The position numbers were made by a program, and so were the translations under genes. This document shows positions 18,126 through 28,958 of a DNA stretch of 64,000 nt, in pieces. The notes under the pieces were generated by a model. That model saw only the letters and a list, made by a program, of their open reading frames with translations, searched no databases and was not told where the DNA came from. The stretch is from Luteolibacter yonseiensis (GTDB lineage: Bacteria > Verrucomicrobiota > Verrucomicrobiia > Verrucomicrobiales > Akkermansiaceae): the NCBI RefSeq assembly GCF_016595465.1, contig NZ_JAENIK010000004.1, forward strand, positions 806,001-870,000, read 5' to 3'. The first letter of the stretch is position 1. Every line of letters starts with the position of its first letter.

Positions 18126-18896
18126 ATGGGGATGCAAAGTAAAATGGCGGACATGACATCTGATCTGTTTTCCCACGCCCTCCTGGCGCAAACCCAAGGT
18201 GGGTTGTTTTCCATGAACTATCTCATCATCATCGGCGCTTCGATGTTGGTGAGCATGGTGGTGAGCGGCATGCTGAAGCGCCGTTTCACGCAATATTCCC
18301 AAATTCCGATCCGCATGACGGGCGCGCAGGTCGCCGAGGCCATGCTGCGCCAGAATGGCATCACCGACGTCCGGGTCATCAGTACGCCGGGCCAGCTGAC
18401 GGACCACTACGATCCCACGAACAAGACGGTGAACCTCAGCGAGGGCGTCTATGCCATGAACAACGTCGCCGCCGCCGCCGTCGCCGCGCACGAATGCGGT
18501 CACGCGGTGCAGCACCAGCAGGCCTATGCATGGCTCGGCTTCCGCTCGAAGATGGTGCCGGCGGTGCAGTTTTCCAGCAACATGCTGAATTACGTGATGT
18601 TCGCCGGTATCTTCGGCGTCTTCTCGATGGGGAACCCCACCATTTTGTGGATCTACATCGCCCTGTTCAGCGTGACCACCTTGTTCGCCTTCATCACGCT
18701 GCCCGTGGAGTTCGACGCCAGCCGCCGCGCCCTCGTGTGGATGGAGAACAGCGGCATCGCCTCCAGCATCGAGCATGACCGTGCGAAGAACGCCCTCTTC
18801 TGGGCCGCCATGACCTACACCGCCGGTGCGCTGGGTTCCCTGGCGCAGCTGATCTACTTCGTCATGCAGGCGATGGGAGGCCGCAGGGAGGAGTGA
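18126..18896 (+). CDS. Membrane zinc metallopeptidase, YugP-like
   Basis: 256 aa. An N-terminal membrane helix (NYLIIIGASMLVSMVVSGM), then the zinc site HECGH (HExxH) in VAAHECGHAVQHQQAYAW, then two to three C-terminal membrane segments. This is the neutral zinc metallopeptidase_2/YugP family, of unknown substrate. A shorter start at 18153 or 18213 is possible, since the first residues are not conserved. Confidence 0.85.
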   Translation: MGMQSKMADMTSDLFSHALLAQTQGGLFSMNYLIIIGASMLVSMVVSGMLKRRFTQYSQIPIRMTGAQVAEAMLRQNGITDVRVISTPGQLTDHYDPTNKTVNLSEGVYAMNNVAAAAVAAHECGHAVQHQQAYAWLGFRSKMVPAVQFSSNMLNYVMFAGIFGVFSMGNPTILWIYIALFSVTTLFAFITLPVEFDASRRALVWMENSGIASSIEHDRAKNALFWAAMTYTAGALGSLAQLIYFVMQAMGGRREE

Positions 18897-18957
18897 TCGA
18901 TCCGTCTGATTCACGCTTGATCGGCGGGCCGGGCGCGGACCATCGTGTCTCCCGCCG

Positions 18958-20169
18958 ATGAAGGAACTAATCGAAGAACTCGAACGCTGGGGCGCGGATG
19001 TGATCTTCGGCCGCGCCAAGGGGTTCCAGGCGGCGATGATGCGCTTCGCGATGCGGGCGCTGTCCGGGGTCTTCCGGATGATCGTCCAGATCCGCATCTG
19101 GCGTTACCGCAGCGGCTGGCGGGAACAGCATTATCTGGGCACGAAGGTCGTCGCCATCGGAAACATCACCGTCGGAGGGACCGGAAAAACCCCCGTGGTG
19201 GAACTGCTCTCCCGCACCCTGCGGGACCGGGGGCGGAAGGTGGCCATCCTCTCGCGAGGCTACAAGAGCAAGAAACTCGACCGTCCGCAGAAATGGCAGG
19301 ATACAAAGGGCAGGACCATTCCGGGCGAGAAAATGCCCAAGGTCGTCTCCACCGGCAGCGCTCTTTTGCTGGACTCGAAGTATGCGGGCGACGAACCCTT
19401 CATGCTCGCCCGCAATCTCGACGGGGTGTCGGTGGTGGTGGACAAGAACCGCGTGAAAAGCGGGCGCTTCGCCGTCGGCCAGCTCGGGGTGGACACGCTT
19501 TTGTTGGACGATGGCATGCAGTACCTGGATCTGGCGCACTCCATCGACATCGTGCTGGTGGACTCCGGTTCGCCCTTCGGCACCGAGGCCCTGCTCCCGC
19601 GCGGCACCCTGCGTGAGCCGCCGAAGAACCTGCGCCGGGCGAGCTACATCCTCATCACCAAGTGCGACGGAAGTCCGAACGAGGCCCTGATTTCCCGCAT
19701 CCGCAAATACAACAGGACCGCGGAAATCATCGAGTGCACGCACGGGCCGATCTACCTGGAGGATGTCTTCACCCGCGAGAGGAAACCCTTGGATTTCCTC
19801 AAGGACAAGTGGGTGGGCGCCATCAGCGCCATCGCCGTGCCGGAGGCGTTCGAGGGTTCGCTCGCCAAGCTCGGAGCACGTGTGGAAATCAGGCGGCGCT
19901 TTTCTGACCACTACCGGTTTTCGCGAAAGGAAGTGGAAACGTTCATGCACCGCTGCGTCGAGCGGGACATGGAAATGATCGTCACCACCGAGAAGGATGC
20001 GGTGCGGTTTCCCCGGCCCGGCTCCATCGATGTGCCGGTGTATTTCCTCCGCATCGAGGTGGAGATCCTGAAAGGACAAGAGATCTGGGACGATCTCATC
20101 GAGCGGATCTGCCGCCCGCCCGGAGCTTTCGAGCACGTGCTGCGGCATCGGGACGCCTATCGGCCATAA
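18958..20169 (+). CDS. lpxK: Tetraacyldisaccharide 4'-kinase
   Basis: 403 aa. The P-loop is [13 protein letters not shown] (about residues 69-80), followed by LSRGYKSKK and later DDGMQ, the LpxK hallmarks. It phosphorylates the lipid A precursor at 4' on the inner leaflet of the cytoplasmic membrane, so the host makes lipid A. It is longer than the usual ~330 aa; the extra residues are mainly at the N-terminal amphipathic helix region. Not visibly in an operon with other lpx genes. Confidence 0.93.
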   Translation: MKELIEELERWGADVIFGRAKGFQAAMMRFAMRALSGVFRMIVQIRIWRYRSGWREQHYLGTKVVAIGNITVGGTGKTPVVELLSRTLRDRGRKVAILSRGYKSKKLDRPQKWQDTKGRTIPGEKMPKVVSTGSALLLDSKYAGDEPFMLARNLDGVSVVVDKNRVKSGRFAVGQLGVDTLLLDDGMQYLDLAHSIDIVLVDSGSPFGTEALLPRGTLREPPKNLRRASYILITKCDGSPNEALISRIRKYNRTAEIIECTHGPIYLEDVFTRERKPLDFLKDKWVGAISAIAVPEAFEGSLAKLGARVEIRRRFSDHYRFSRKEVETFMHRCVERDMEMIVTTEKDAVRFPRPGSIDVPVYFLRIEVEILKGQEIWDDLIERICRPPGAFEHVLRHRDAYRP

Positions 20170-20271
20170 TCGCGCAAGCTCCCCGGGCGGGAGTGCGTAT
20201 GATGGGCGGAAATTTCTCCGCTCTTCACCTTTTCTAAAGGTTTGACCTCCTATGCTCCGCACAGATTCGTT

Positions 20272-21675
20272 ATGAAATCCGCCCGCTTTTTCTTCATTTC
20301 CAGCGTCGCCCTCATCGGGTTGAGCGGCTGTGGTGTCACGTCCACCTCCTCGCATGCGAATCTCCCGCTGCCCGCCGACTGGAAAAACTCCGCAGGATTT
20401 CCCGTCGCCTCGGCCACCCGCGATCTCAGCCGCTGGTGGGGCCGCTTCAATGATCCGACGCTGAACCGCGTCATTTCGGACGCGCTGAAGAACAGCCCGG
20501 ACATCGCCTCGGCCTCGGCACGCGTCAGGGAGTCGCGGGCGCAGCGCAACGCGGTCGCCTCCTCGCTTTTCCCATCCCTCAGCGGCGGAGTGACGGGGAA
20601 TGCGAATGCTTCCGACAGGGACAGGTTCGGCCGCGATTCCGACAGCTCCTACTCCGCCGGCCTGAACGCCTCGTGGGAAGCGGATCTTTTTGGGAAAAAC
20701 CGGAGCTCGGTGGAAGCCGCTTCCGCACAGGTCGGAGCCACCCAGGAAAACTTCCACTCGGTCCAGGCTTCCCTGGCCGCTGAAACGGCCTCTGCCTATG
20801 CCTCCCTCCGCACGAACGAAGCCCGGCTGGCGGTGCTGAAGAAAAACATCACCACCCGTGAGGAGACCGCGCGTCTGGCCGGTTGGCGGAACCAGGCGGG
20901 CGAGGCGGATTCGCTGGAAGCCACCCAGGCCCAAAGCAGTCTTGAGACCGCGCGCGCCGCGATCCCGTCGCTGGAGCAGGCCATTTCCCAAGGAAAAAAC
21001 CAGCTCGCCTTCCTCGCCGGCCGCTCGCCGGGGGAACTGGATTCCTTGCTGTCCAAAAGCCATGGCGCGCCCGTTCCGCCAAGCAGTCTCGCGATCGGCA
21101 TCCCTGCGGACGTGCTCCGCCAGCGGCCGGATGTCAGACTCGCCGGCTATCAGTTGCTCGCCGCCGCCGCCAGCACCCGCGCCACCGAGGCGACCCGCTA
21201 TCCGTCGTTGAATCTCTCCGGATCGCTCGGCTTGAACTCCGCCACCGCCAGCAAGCTGCTCGATCCGGAGGCCGCCACGGCCAGCCTGGTCGCCGGAATC
21301 ACCTCGCCGATTTTCGACGCGGGCCGCATCAAATCGAATATCGAAGCCGCATCCGCCTCCGAGGAACAGGCCATCCAAACCTACCGCACCACGGTGCTCA
21401 ACGCTCTCAGGGAAACGGAGGATGCCCTCATCGCCTGCCGCCGCTCCGCCGAGCGTCTCGAACTGTTGGAAACCGCCACCCGACTGGCACGGGAATCCGA
21501 CGAAACCGCCCGCCAGCGTTACGAATCCGGAGAAATCGATTTCCTCGATGTGCTCGATTCCCAACGCACGCTCCTCAGCCTCGAAGACAACCTGCTCACC
21601 ACCCGCACCGACCGCACCACCGCCTACATCCGCCTCTACCAGGCCCTCGGCGGCGGCTGGTCCTCCGGTTCCTGA
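20272..21675 (+). CDS. Outer-membrane efflux lipoprotein, OprM/NodT family
   Basis: 467 aa from ATG 20272. Signal peptide with lipobox LSGC. Two OEP repeats follow (about residues 60-240 and 260-450), with the coiled-coil signature RVRESRAQRNAV and the C-terminal FLDVLDSQRTLLSLED. It is the trimeric TolC-like channel across the outer membrane. MacA starts 29 nt downstream, so the tripartite pump is encoded together. Confidence 0.92.
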   Translation: MKSARFFFISSVALIGLSGCGVTSTSSHANLPLPADWKNSAGFPVASATRDLSRWWGRFNDPTLNRVISDALKNSPDIASASARVRESRAQRNAVASSLFPSLSGGVTGNANASDRDRFGRDSDSSYSAGLNASWEADLFGKNRSSVEAASAQVGATQENFHSVQASLAAETASAYASLRTNEARLAVLKKNITTREETARLAGWRNQAGEADSLEATQAQSSLETARAAIPSLEQAISQGKNQLAFLAGRSPGELDSLLSKSHGAPVPPSSLAIGIPADVLRQRPDVRLAGYQLLAAAASTRATEATRYPSLNLSGSLGLNSATASKLLDPEAATASLVAGITSPIFDAGRIKSNIEAASASEEQAIQTYRTTVLNALRETEDALIACRRSAERLELLETATRLARESDETARQRYESGEIDFLDVLDSQRTLLSLEDNLLTTRTDRTTAYIRLYQALGGGWSSGS

Positions 21676-21703
21676 ATCCATTTCCAAACATCCATCCAAT
21701 TCA

Positions 21704-23031
21704 ATGACATCATCCGATTCATCAGAGAATCTCGCCACCATCGTCGCCAGCGGAGCCTCGCGCCCGGTGAGGAAGTGGATTTTCATCACCATCGCCGTCG
21801 CCCTGGCCGGAGGCGGCGCCTGGTACTACATGGGGCGTAACAAGGGCGGCGAGCAGAAGGCGGAATACCACACGGAGGCGTCCAAGATCGGCCGCATCTC
21901 GCTCATCGTCACCGCCGCGGGGAACCTCGCCCCCACCAACCAGATCATCGTCGGCAGCGAGCTCTCCGGCACGGCGAGGGAAGTGCTGGTGGACACCAAC
22001 GACCAGGTGAAAAAAGGCCAGACCCTCGCCATTCTGGATACTTCCAAGCTCGACCAGCAGACCGCGCGCAGCCGCGCCACCCTGCTTGCCTCGAAGGCCA
22101 GGGTCAGCCAGGCCCAGGCCACTCTCGCGGAGAGCAAGGCCGCGCTCGCCCGCCAGGAGGAGCTCCACGAACTCAGCGGTGGCAAGACCCCTTCACGCGC
22201 CACCATGGAAACCTCGCGCGCCACCGTGGCCCGCGCCGAGGCGGATCTGGAAAGCGCCCAGGCCACCGTCGCCGGTGCCGAGGCGGAGGTCCGCTCCTTC
22301 GAAAGCGATATCGCGAAGGCGATCATCCGCTCTCCCGTCGACGGCATCGTCCTCTCGCGTTCCATCGAAGTCGGCCAGACCGTGGCCGCCTCGTTCACCG
22401 CTCCCACGCTGTTCACCATCGCCGAGGATCTGAAGAAAATGGAACTCCTTGTGAATGTCTCCGAGGCCGACATCGGCCGCATCGAGGTTGGCCAGACCGC
22501 GACGTTCACCGTCGACGCGTGGGCTTCCCGCAACTACACCGCCAAGGTGAAAAAAGTGGCGTTCGGAGCGGTGGGGACCGGTTCGACCACCACGTCCGCC
22601 ACCACGTCGTCCAACACCGTGGTGACCTACAGCACCGAGCTTGAGGTGGCTAACGAGGATCTCTCCCTCCGCCCGGGCATGACCGCCACCGTGGACATCG
22701 CCATCGTGGACAAGAAGGACATCCTCGTTGTTCCGAATTCCGCCCTCCGCTTCGATCCCGTCGCCGCCGCCGCCATTGGCAAGCCGGATGCCACCAAGCG
22801 CACCCTTGTCCAAAGCCTCTCACCGGGCGGCGGCAGGCGCTGGCGCGGCGCTCCTCCCGCGAAGGCGGGTTCCTCGGATTCCGTACCGAGGGTCTGGACA
22901 CTGAAAGACGGGGAGCCTTCGGAAATCAAGGTCAAGCCGGGCATCACCGACGGCCGCTTCACCGAAATCCTCGGCGAGGGACTCGCCGAGGGCACTCCGC
23001 TCATCATCAGCATCAAGCCACCGAAGACCGA

Positions 23032-23035
<4 letters not shown>
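21704..23035 (+). CDS. macA: MacA-like periplasmic adaptor (RND/HlyD family)
   Basis: 443 aa from ATG 21704. Inner-membrane anchor at about residues 25-45, then a split lipoyl domain (GSELSGTAREVLVDTNDQV; RSPVDGIVLSRSIEVGQTV) around a long alpha-hairpin, then beta-barrel domains. It joins the MacB transporter to the outer-membrane channel. It has an unusual Gly/Arg-rich insertion near residues 375-390. The stop overlaps the ATPase start by 4 nt. Confidence 0.9.
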
Positions 23036-23738
<703 letters not shown>

Positions 23739-23742
<4 letters not shown>

Positions 23743-24956
23743 TCGCAATGTCCTTCAACGCGCTGCTCATCGCCATCCGGGAAATCCGGCGGAACCTGAC
23801 GCGCTCTTTCCTCACCGTGATCGGGATCGTCATCGGCGTCGCCGCGGTGATCACCATGGTCACCCTCGGCCGGGGAGCCACCGAGACCGTGAAACAACAG
23901 ATTTCCAAAATGGGGAACAACCTGCTCGTGCTCCGTCCCGGCCAGGGCTGGGGTGGTGGCGGCGCGCCGATGTTCAGCCTGCAGGATGTGGATGCCGTCC
24001 GTGACCAGGTCCCGGGCATCTCCTCGGTCGCTCCTTTCGTGTCCAACAACGCACAGGTGGTCTATCAGGAGGAAAGCCGCACCTACGACGTCCAAGGCAC
24101 CACGCCCAACTATTTCGCGATCGCGAACTGGACCATCGGGACCGGCCGGTTTTTCACGGAAGCGGAGGTGGACGAGTCCGCGCCCGTCTGTGTCATCGGG
24201 GAAACCATCCGCAAGGAACTCTTCGGCGAGGGAGTGGATCCCGTGGGCAGCAAGGTCCGTGTGAGAAACATGACACTCGAAGTCATCGGCGTTACCGCGG
24301 CGAAGGGCCAGGGCGGTTTCGGCGACGATCTGGACGACAACATGATGACCCCCTACACCACCATCATCCACCGCTTTTCGGGTCGCCAGGGCGGGAAGGC
24401 TTTCAACCAGATCATGATCTCGGGCCAGCAGGATTATCCCAGCGCCTACATCGTGGCGGACGTCGCCGCGCTGATGCGCGAGCGCCGGAAAATCACCGCC
24501 AACGAGGCGGACAACTTCAACGTCTTCGACTCGCAGCAGCTCGCCGAAGTGATCAGCTCGAGCACCAAGGTGATGACCTCGCTGCTGGGTGCCGTGGCAG
24601 GGGTGAGTCTTCTGGTGGGTGGCATCGGCATCATGAACATCATGCTTGTTTCCGTCACCGAGCGCACCCGCGAGATCGGCATCCGCCTCGCGATCGGCGC
24701 GCGGGCGCGGGAGGTGCTCCTGCAGTTCCTTGTCGAGGCGGTGACACTTTCCTGCATCGGGGGAGTGGCCGGCATTTCCCTTGCCTACGGCCTGTGCACG
24801 ATGCTGGCGGAAGTGGTGGGCGCGCCATTCCTTTTCGACCCGAAAATCAATATCATCGCCTTCGTCTTCTCCGCGGCCATCGGCATCCTCTTCGGTTTCA
24901 TGCCGGCACGCCGGGCCGCGGCTCTTGATCCGATCGACGCGCTCAGGCATGAATAG
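23739..24956 (+). CDS. macB: MacB-type ABC transporter permease
   Basis: 405 aa. TM1 at about residues 22-45 (FLTVIGIVIGVAAVITMV), a large periplasmic MacB domain, then three TM helices with the FtsX block (GGIGIMNIMLVSVTERTREIGIRLAIGA). It is a mechanotransmission ABC exporter with the preceding three genes. Substrate may be an antimicrobial peptide, macrolide or lipopeptide. Confidence 0.93.
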
Positions 24957-25030
24957 GTTGGGTTGAGAGTCGTGCGGGAGTTGGGAGCAAAATCCACTGC
25001 CCGGCTCCCGCTCTCAACGCCCGACCAACC
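24956..25030. repeat. Long imperfect hairpin between macB permease and response regulator
   Basis: Nested arms pair: GGTTGG (24956-24961) with CCAACC (25025-25030), GTTGAGAG (24962-24969) with CTCTCAAC (25011-25018), and CGGGAG (24975-24980) with CTCCCG (25005-25010). There is no T run, so it is not a classic terminator. It fills almost the whole 94-nt gap. Confidence 0.6.
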
Positions 25031-25050
25031 CACTCCCGACTTTCTTCCTC

Positions 25051-25701
25051 ATGCGGCTCCTCATCATCGAAGACGACCCACTCCTCCAGCGGAGCCTCGC
25101 GGCGAACCTGCGCGAGGAGAACTACGCCGTCGATACCGCGGATGACGGCGAGTCCGGCCTCTTCAAGGCCAGCAATTCGGACTACGATTGTATCGTGCTG
25201 GACGGCATGCTCCCGGTGTTCGACGGGTGGGAGGTCCTGCGCCGCCTGCGTCCCCTGAAATCGACACCCGTGCTGATGCTCACCGCACGTGATGCGGTGC
25301 CGGACCGTGTCCGTGGCCTCGACGCGGGAGCGGATGATTATCTGACCAAGCCTTTTGACAGCGACGAACTGCTCGCCCGCATCCGCGCGCTCATCCGGCG
25401 GAGCTCGGGACAAGCAAGCAGCCTGTTGGAAATCGATGGCATCACCATCGACACCGCCTCCCGGACGGTCAGCCAGGATGGAAAGGAAATCTCCCTCACC
25501 GCGCGGGAATACGCGCTCGTGGAATACCTCGCGCTGCACCGCAGCCAGGTCGTCAGCCGCAGCGAACTCTACGAACATCTTTTCGACGAAGATGACGACA
25601 CGCTTTCGAACCTGCTGGATGTGCACGTTTCCAACATCCGCAAGAAGCTGGGGCCTGAATTCATCACCACCCGCCGGGGGCACGGCTACTCCGTCGAATG
25701 A
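25051..25701 (+). CDS. OmpR-family response regulator
   Basis: 216 aa. The receiver domain has the acidic pair Asp8-Asp9, phospho-acceptor Asp51 (IVLDGMLP) and Lys100 (LTKPF). The C-terminal winged helix carries LTAREYALVEYLALH and SNIRKKLG. It is co-translated with the kinase (ATGA at 25698). The nearby MacAB-like pump is a plausible target, by position only. Confidence 0.93.
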   Translation: MRLLIIEDDPLLQRSLAANLREENYAVDTADDGESGLFKASNSDYDCIVLDGMLPVFDGWEVLRRLRPLKSTPVLMLTARDAVPDRVRGLDAGADDYLTKPFDSDELLARIRALIRRSSGQASSLLEIDGITIDTASRTVSQDGKEISLTAREYALVEYLALHRSQVVSRSELYEHLFDEDDDTLSNLLDVHVSNIRKKLGPEFITTRRGHGYSVE

Positions 25702-27128
25702 ACCTGCTCTTCCATTCGGTCCGCTGGCGCCTGCAACTGTGGCACGCGCTCATCCTGCTGGGCGTCATCACCGCGCTTTGCATGCTCGCCTACCGGTTGG
25801 CGGTGGAGGACCGGCGGGAGCGGATCGACCGGGAGTTGGAAGCCTTCGAGCGCGCCTTCATGCGGAGTTTCTGGGAGGTGCAGTCCCGCAAGAACAAGGA
25901 GGACAAGATCCCGTCCACCGGGGAACTCCGCCAGCGGTTCCGGAGTTTGGAAAACGCGCAGGATTTCCCGTTGGAAATGCGCGACCTGTTCGATCCGGAA
26001 GCGAAGGACAGCACCTACCTCGCTTTCTGGGACGGCAACGGGCAGACGCTTTTCCGTTCCGCGAACGCACCCGCGAGCCTGGGGTGCCCCAAGTTGTCCT
26101 CATCCGACGGGGATCGGAAGGTCGGTACGCGCGGCATCTATCGAGAACTGATCCAAGGCGGGCCACGTGGCTTCCGCAGCATGGTGGGCCGCGACATTTC
26201 CTCGGACCGCATGGCACTCGCGAGGCTGGGCTGGCAGATCACGGGCAGCGGCGCCTTGTTCTGGTTGCTGGGCCTTTTGGGTGGCTGGTGGCTGGCCGGA
26301 CGGGCGATCCAGCCCATTGAGGCGATCAGCCAGACCGCATCGCGCATCGCGGGAGGCAAGCTCTCCGAGCGGATCGACATCGCGGGAACGGACAACGAAC
26401 TGACGCGTCTCAGCCAGGTGCTGAACGAAACTTTCGACCGCCTTGCAGCCGGCATCGAGCGCCAGCGGGATTTCACGGCGGATGCCTCGCACGAGCTCCG
26501 CACTCCGCTGACAGTGATCTTGTCCGAAACCTCACGCGGGCTGAAACGCGAACGCACCGCGGAGGAATATCAGGAGGTCATTTCAAACTGCAGCCACGCC
26601 GCCACCCGCATGCGTTCGTTGGTGGAATCGCTGCTTCTGCTGGCCCGGCAGGATGACAGTCCGGAACTCCGGCGCGAGGTGGTGGATCTTTCCTCGGTGG
26701 CGTCCGACTCGATCCAGCTCCTCCAGCCGCTGGCTGACCAACATGGCATCCGCGTCATCGCGGACCTGGAGTCCGCCCGCTGCTCCGCCGATCCGAACGC
26801 GCTTTCCATCGTCGCGGGCAATCTCATTTCAAACGCGATCAGCCATCAGCCGGATGGCGGTGAGGTGAGGATCCGTGTTTTTTCCGAGGAGCGGCAGGTG
26901 GTGTTGGAGGTGGCGGATCATGGGCCGGGAATCTCCGCGGAACACCTGCCACGCTTGTTCGACCGATTCTACCGGATTGATCCCGCCCGTGGATCCGCCA
27001 GCGGTCATTCCGGCCTCGGCCTCGCCATCGTGCGGGCCATCGTGGAGAATCACCAGGGCGGCGTCGCCGTCGAGAGCGCGCCCGGAGAAGGAGCGACGTT
27101 CCGGGTAAGCCTGCCGGGAATGGCGTGA
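25698..27128 (+). CDS. Sensor histidine kinase
   Basis: 476 aa. TM1 at about residues 14-32 and TM2 at about 180-200 frame a ~145-aa periplasmic sensor. A HAMP segment is next, the phospho-acceptor His265 in DASHELRTPLT, the N box NLISNAISH, and the G boxes DHGPGIS and SGLGLAIV. Partner of the preceding regulator. Signal unknown; the sensor domain has no recognised fold. Confidence 0.92.
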   Translation: MNLLFHSVRWRLQLWHALILLGVITALCMLAYRLAVEDRRERIDRELEAFERAFMRSFWEVQSRKNKEDKIPSTGELRQRFRSLENAQDFPLEMRDLFDPEAKDSTYLAFWDGNGQTLFRSANAPASLGCPKLSSSDGDRKVGTRGIYRELIQGGPRGFRSMVGRDISSDRMALARLGWQITGSGALFWLLGLLGGWWLAGRAIQPIEAISQTASRIAGGKLSERIDIAGTDNELTRLSQVLNETFDRLAAGIERQRDFTADASHELRTPLTVILSETSRGLKRERTAEEYQEVISNCSHAATRMRSLVESLLLLARQDDSPELRREVVDLSSVASDSIQLLQPLADQHGIRVIADLESARCSADPNALSIVAGNLISNAISHQPDGGEVRIRVFSEERQVVLEVADHGPGISAEHLPRLFDRFYRIDPARGSASGHSGLGLAIVRAIVENHQGGVAVESAPGEGATFRVSLPGMA

Positions 27129-27153
27129 CGGGAGGATTCAGGGTGGACGCGCC

Positions 27154-28266
27154 ATGGCCCGGGCTGTCACGCTGTCGCACGTGAGTCCGATCACCATCGC
27201 CGCCATCAAGGAACAAGCCGGGGAAACGCCCATCGTGGCAGCGATCCAGGCACAGCTCCAGTCACGTGCCGTCCGCACGACAAAGGGCGGAAAGCCGTAT
27301 TTTGAAATGCTGTTCGCCGACTCGACAGGAAATTTCTCCCTGAAGATCTGGTCGGACTCGGCGATGTACGAAGCGGCGGAAAAGATGGCGGATGGGTCCA
27401 TCGTCCGGCTCGAAGCCGAGTGGACCCAGAACCAATACGGGGTGAATCCGAACAAGCTGGAGTGGCACCACATGGATGAATCCGCGATCGCTGATTTCCT
27501 GGCAGGCGATCCAGAGACTCGTGACAAGCAGGATCGCGATTTCGCGGAGATCCGCCGCTTGTGTGATTCCATCGAAGATCCGCGCTATCACGCGCTGTGC
27601 GCCCATTTCCTCATCCAGTTGGGCGATCGTTTCCGCCGCACCGCCGCTGCGAGGAAAAACCACCATGCCCGCCGGGGAGGACTCGTCGAACACGTGGCGC
27701 AGATGATGCGTTCCGCCGCCGCGTTGTGTCCCGTCTATCAGGAACTGAACCGCGATCTGATGATCACGGGTGTGTTGTTCCACGATTGCGGAAAGCTGTG
27801 GGAAAACTCATATCCGGAGGATGGCTTCGCGCAAATCCACGGCATTCACGGTGAGATGCTGGGGCATATCCCGCTCGGCATCGAATTGGTGAACAAACTG
27901 TGGAACGACTTGCTGGAAACCGGGGAAGCGGACGAGTGGAAATCGCTCAAGCCCTCGACCGAAATGACCCGCCTGCACCTGCTGCATCTCATCGGCAGCC
28001 ATCACGGCCAGTATGAATTCGGCTCCCCCGTGCTGCCGCGCACGCCCGAGGCCTTTGCCTTGCACTATATCGACAATCTCGATGCCAAACTCGAGATGGT
28101 CAGGGATGCCTACGTGCAGTCGAACGAAATCGCACCCGGCATTTACGACCGCATGTTTCCGTTGCCGACGAATCTGGTCCGTCCCCTGGCGGTTTTCGTG
28201 CCACCGCCAACCAAGCCGGAGGACGGGAGTGAATCGGGGCATGACGAACCGCAGGCTGAATCTTGA
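27154..28266 (+). CDS. YhaM-like 3'-5' exoribonuclease (OB fold + HD domain)
   Basis: 370 aa. The N-terminal OB-fold nucleic-acid-binding part (ETPIVAAIQAQLQ, then FSLKIWSD) spans about residues 25-110. The HD phosphohydrolase domain from ~160 has His in GGLVEHVAQMM, the HDCGK motif and GSHHGQ. This is the layout of YhaM, which trims RNA and single-stranded DNA from the 3' end. The C-terminal tail is Pro/Glu-rich. Confidence 0.87.
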   Translation: MARAVTLSHVSPITIAAIKEQAGETPIVAAIQAQLQSRAVRTTKGGKPYFEMLFADSTGNFSLKIWSDSAMYEAAEKMADGSIVRLEAEWTQNQYGVNPNKLEWHHMDESAIADFLAGDPETRDKQDRDFAEIRRLCDSIEDPRYHALCAHFLIQLGDRFRRTAAARKNHHARRGGLVEHVAQMMRSAAALCPVYQELNRDLMITGVLFHDCGKLWENSYPEDGFAQIHGIHGEMLGHIPLGIELVNKLWNDLLETGEADEWKSLKPSTEMTRLHLLHLIGSHHGQYEFGSPVLPRTPEAFALHYIDNLDAKLEMVRDAYVQSNEIAPGIYDRMFPLPTNLVRPLAVFVPPPTKPEDGSESGHDEPQAES

Positions 28267-28268
28267 CG

Positions 28269-28296
28269 GTATGCATGATTTGCTGTAGATGCATAC
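28269..28296 (+). promoter_or_regulatory. Inverted repeat operator of the toxin-antitoxin operon
   Basis: Perfect arms GTATGCAT (28269-28276) and ATGCATAC (28289-28296) are separated by 12 nt, just before the antitoxin ATG at 28299. A TTGACG at 28263-28268 with a weak TAGATG at 28286 could be the promoter. Such a palindrome is where ribbon-helix-helix antitoxins usually bind to autoregulate. Confidence 0.65.
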
Positions 28297-28298
28297 TC

Positions 28299-28535
28299 AT
28301 GAAAACGCGTGTCACCGTCACCATGGATCCGGAGATCCATCGTCTGGCGAAACAGGCGGCGCGGAAGAGGCGCACCACGGTCTCCGGTTTGATCGAAGCC
28401 TTGCTCCAGGCCGAGGCCGCTCCGAAAAAAGGCAGCATTGTCAGCGGCATGGTGGGAATGGCGGGTCTGCGGGTGCCCGCTCCCGGCAGCGATCCCTTGC
28501 ATGAGGCCTTGCAGGCAAAATATGTCCGCGGATGA
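28299..28535 (+). CDS. Antitoxin, ribbon-helix-helix type (VapB-like)
   Basis: 78 aa from ATG 28299. KTRVTVTMDPEIHRLAKQAA and RRTTVSGLIEALL form a beta strand and two helices of a MetJ/Arc-type ribbon-helix-helix. The C-terminal tail (PAPGSDPLHEALQAKY) would wrap the toxin. The stop overlaps the PIN toxin start by 4 nt, and an inverted repeat precedes the gene. Confidence 0.82.
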   Translation: MKTRVTVTMDPEIHRLAKQAARKRRTTVSGLIEALLQAEAAPKKGSIVSGMVGMAGLRVPAPGSDPLHEALQAKYVRG

Positions 28536-28918
28536 AGATCCTGATCGATACGGACGTTCTTCTGGATGTCGCGCTGGCCCGGGAACCCCATCTCGCCGCC
28601 AGCGCCGGAGTGTTGGAGTGGGCGGAAGCGGGAGGCGAGGCATGCGTCGCCTGGCACACGCTTACGAATTGTTCCTATCTGCTCAAAGGTGGCAGACCGT
28701 TTCTGGTGGAACTGCTCAAGCTGGTGGAGGTCTCCTCAACAGGGACGGCGGATGCGGCACGGGCGCTTGCCTTGCCCATGACCGATGTGGAAGATGCGTT
28801 CCAAGTCGCGGCAGCGTTGGCATGGCATGCGGATTTCATCGTCACCCGCAACCTTCCTGACTACCGGCACTCACCCGTCACAGCCATCTCACCCGCCGAT
28901 TTTCTCGAAAAACTCTGA
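28532..28918 (+). CDS. PIN-domain ribonuclease toxin (VapC-like)
   Basis: 128 aa. Acidic metal ligands lie in ILIDTDVLLDV (Asp6, Asp8), MTDVEDAFQ and DFIVTRNLPDY, as in PIN nucleases. VapC toxins cleave tRNA or rRNA when released from the antitoxin. Full length and intact, so probably active. Overlaps its antitoxin by 4 nt. Confidence 0.85.
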   Translation: MKILIDTDVLLDVALAREPHLAASAGVLEWAEAGGEACVAWHTLTNCSYLLKGGRPFLVELLKLVEVSSTGTADAARALALPMTDVEDAFQVAAALAWHADFIVTRNLPDYRHSPVTAISPADFLEKL

Positions 28919-28958
28919 CCCTGCCACGCCTTTCAACTTCTCACTTTATCAATTCCAC

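Noticed and set aside
18967-21792. 941-codon open frame on the - strand
   Set aside because: Antisense to lpxK and the efflux channel, both clear genes; the translation is Gly/Arg/Asp-rich with no domain, a normal effect of high GC.
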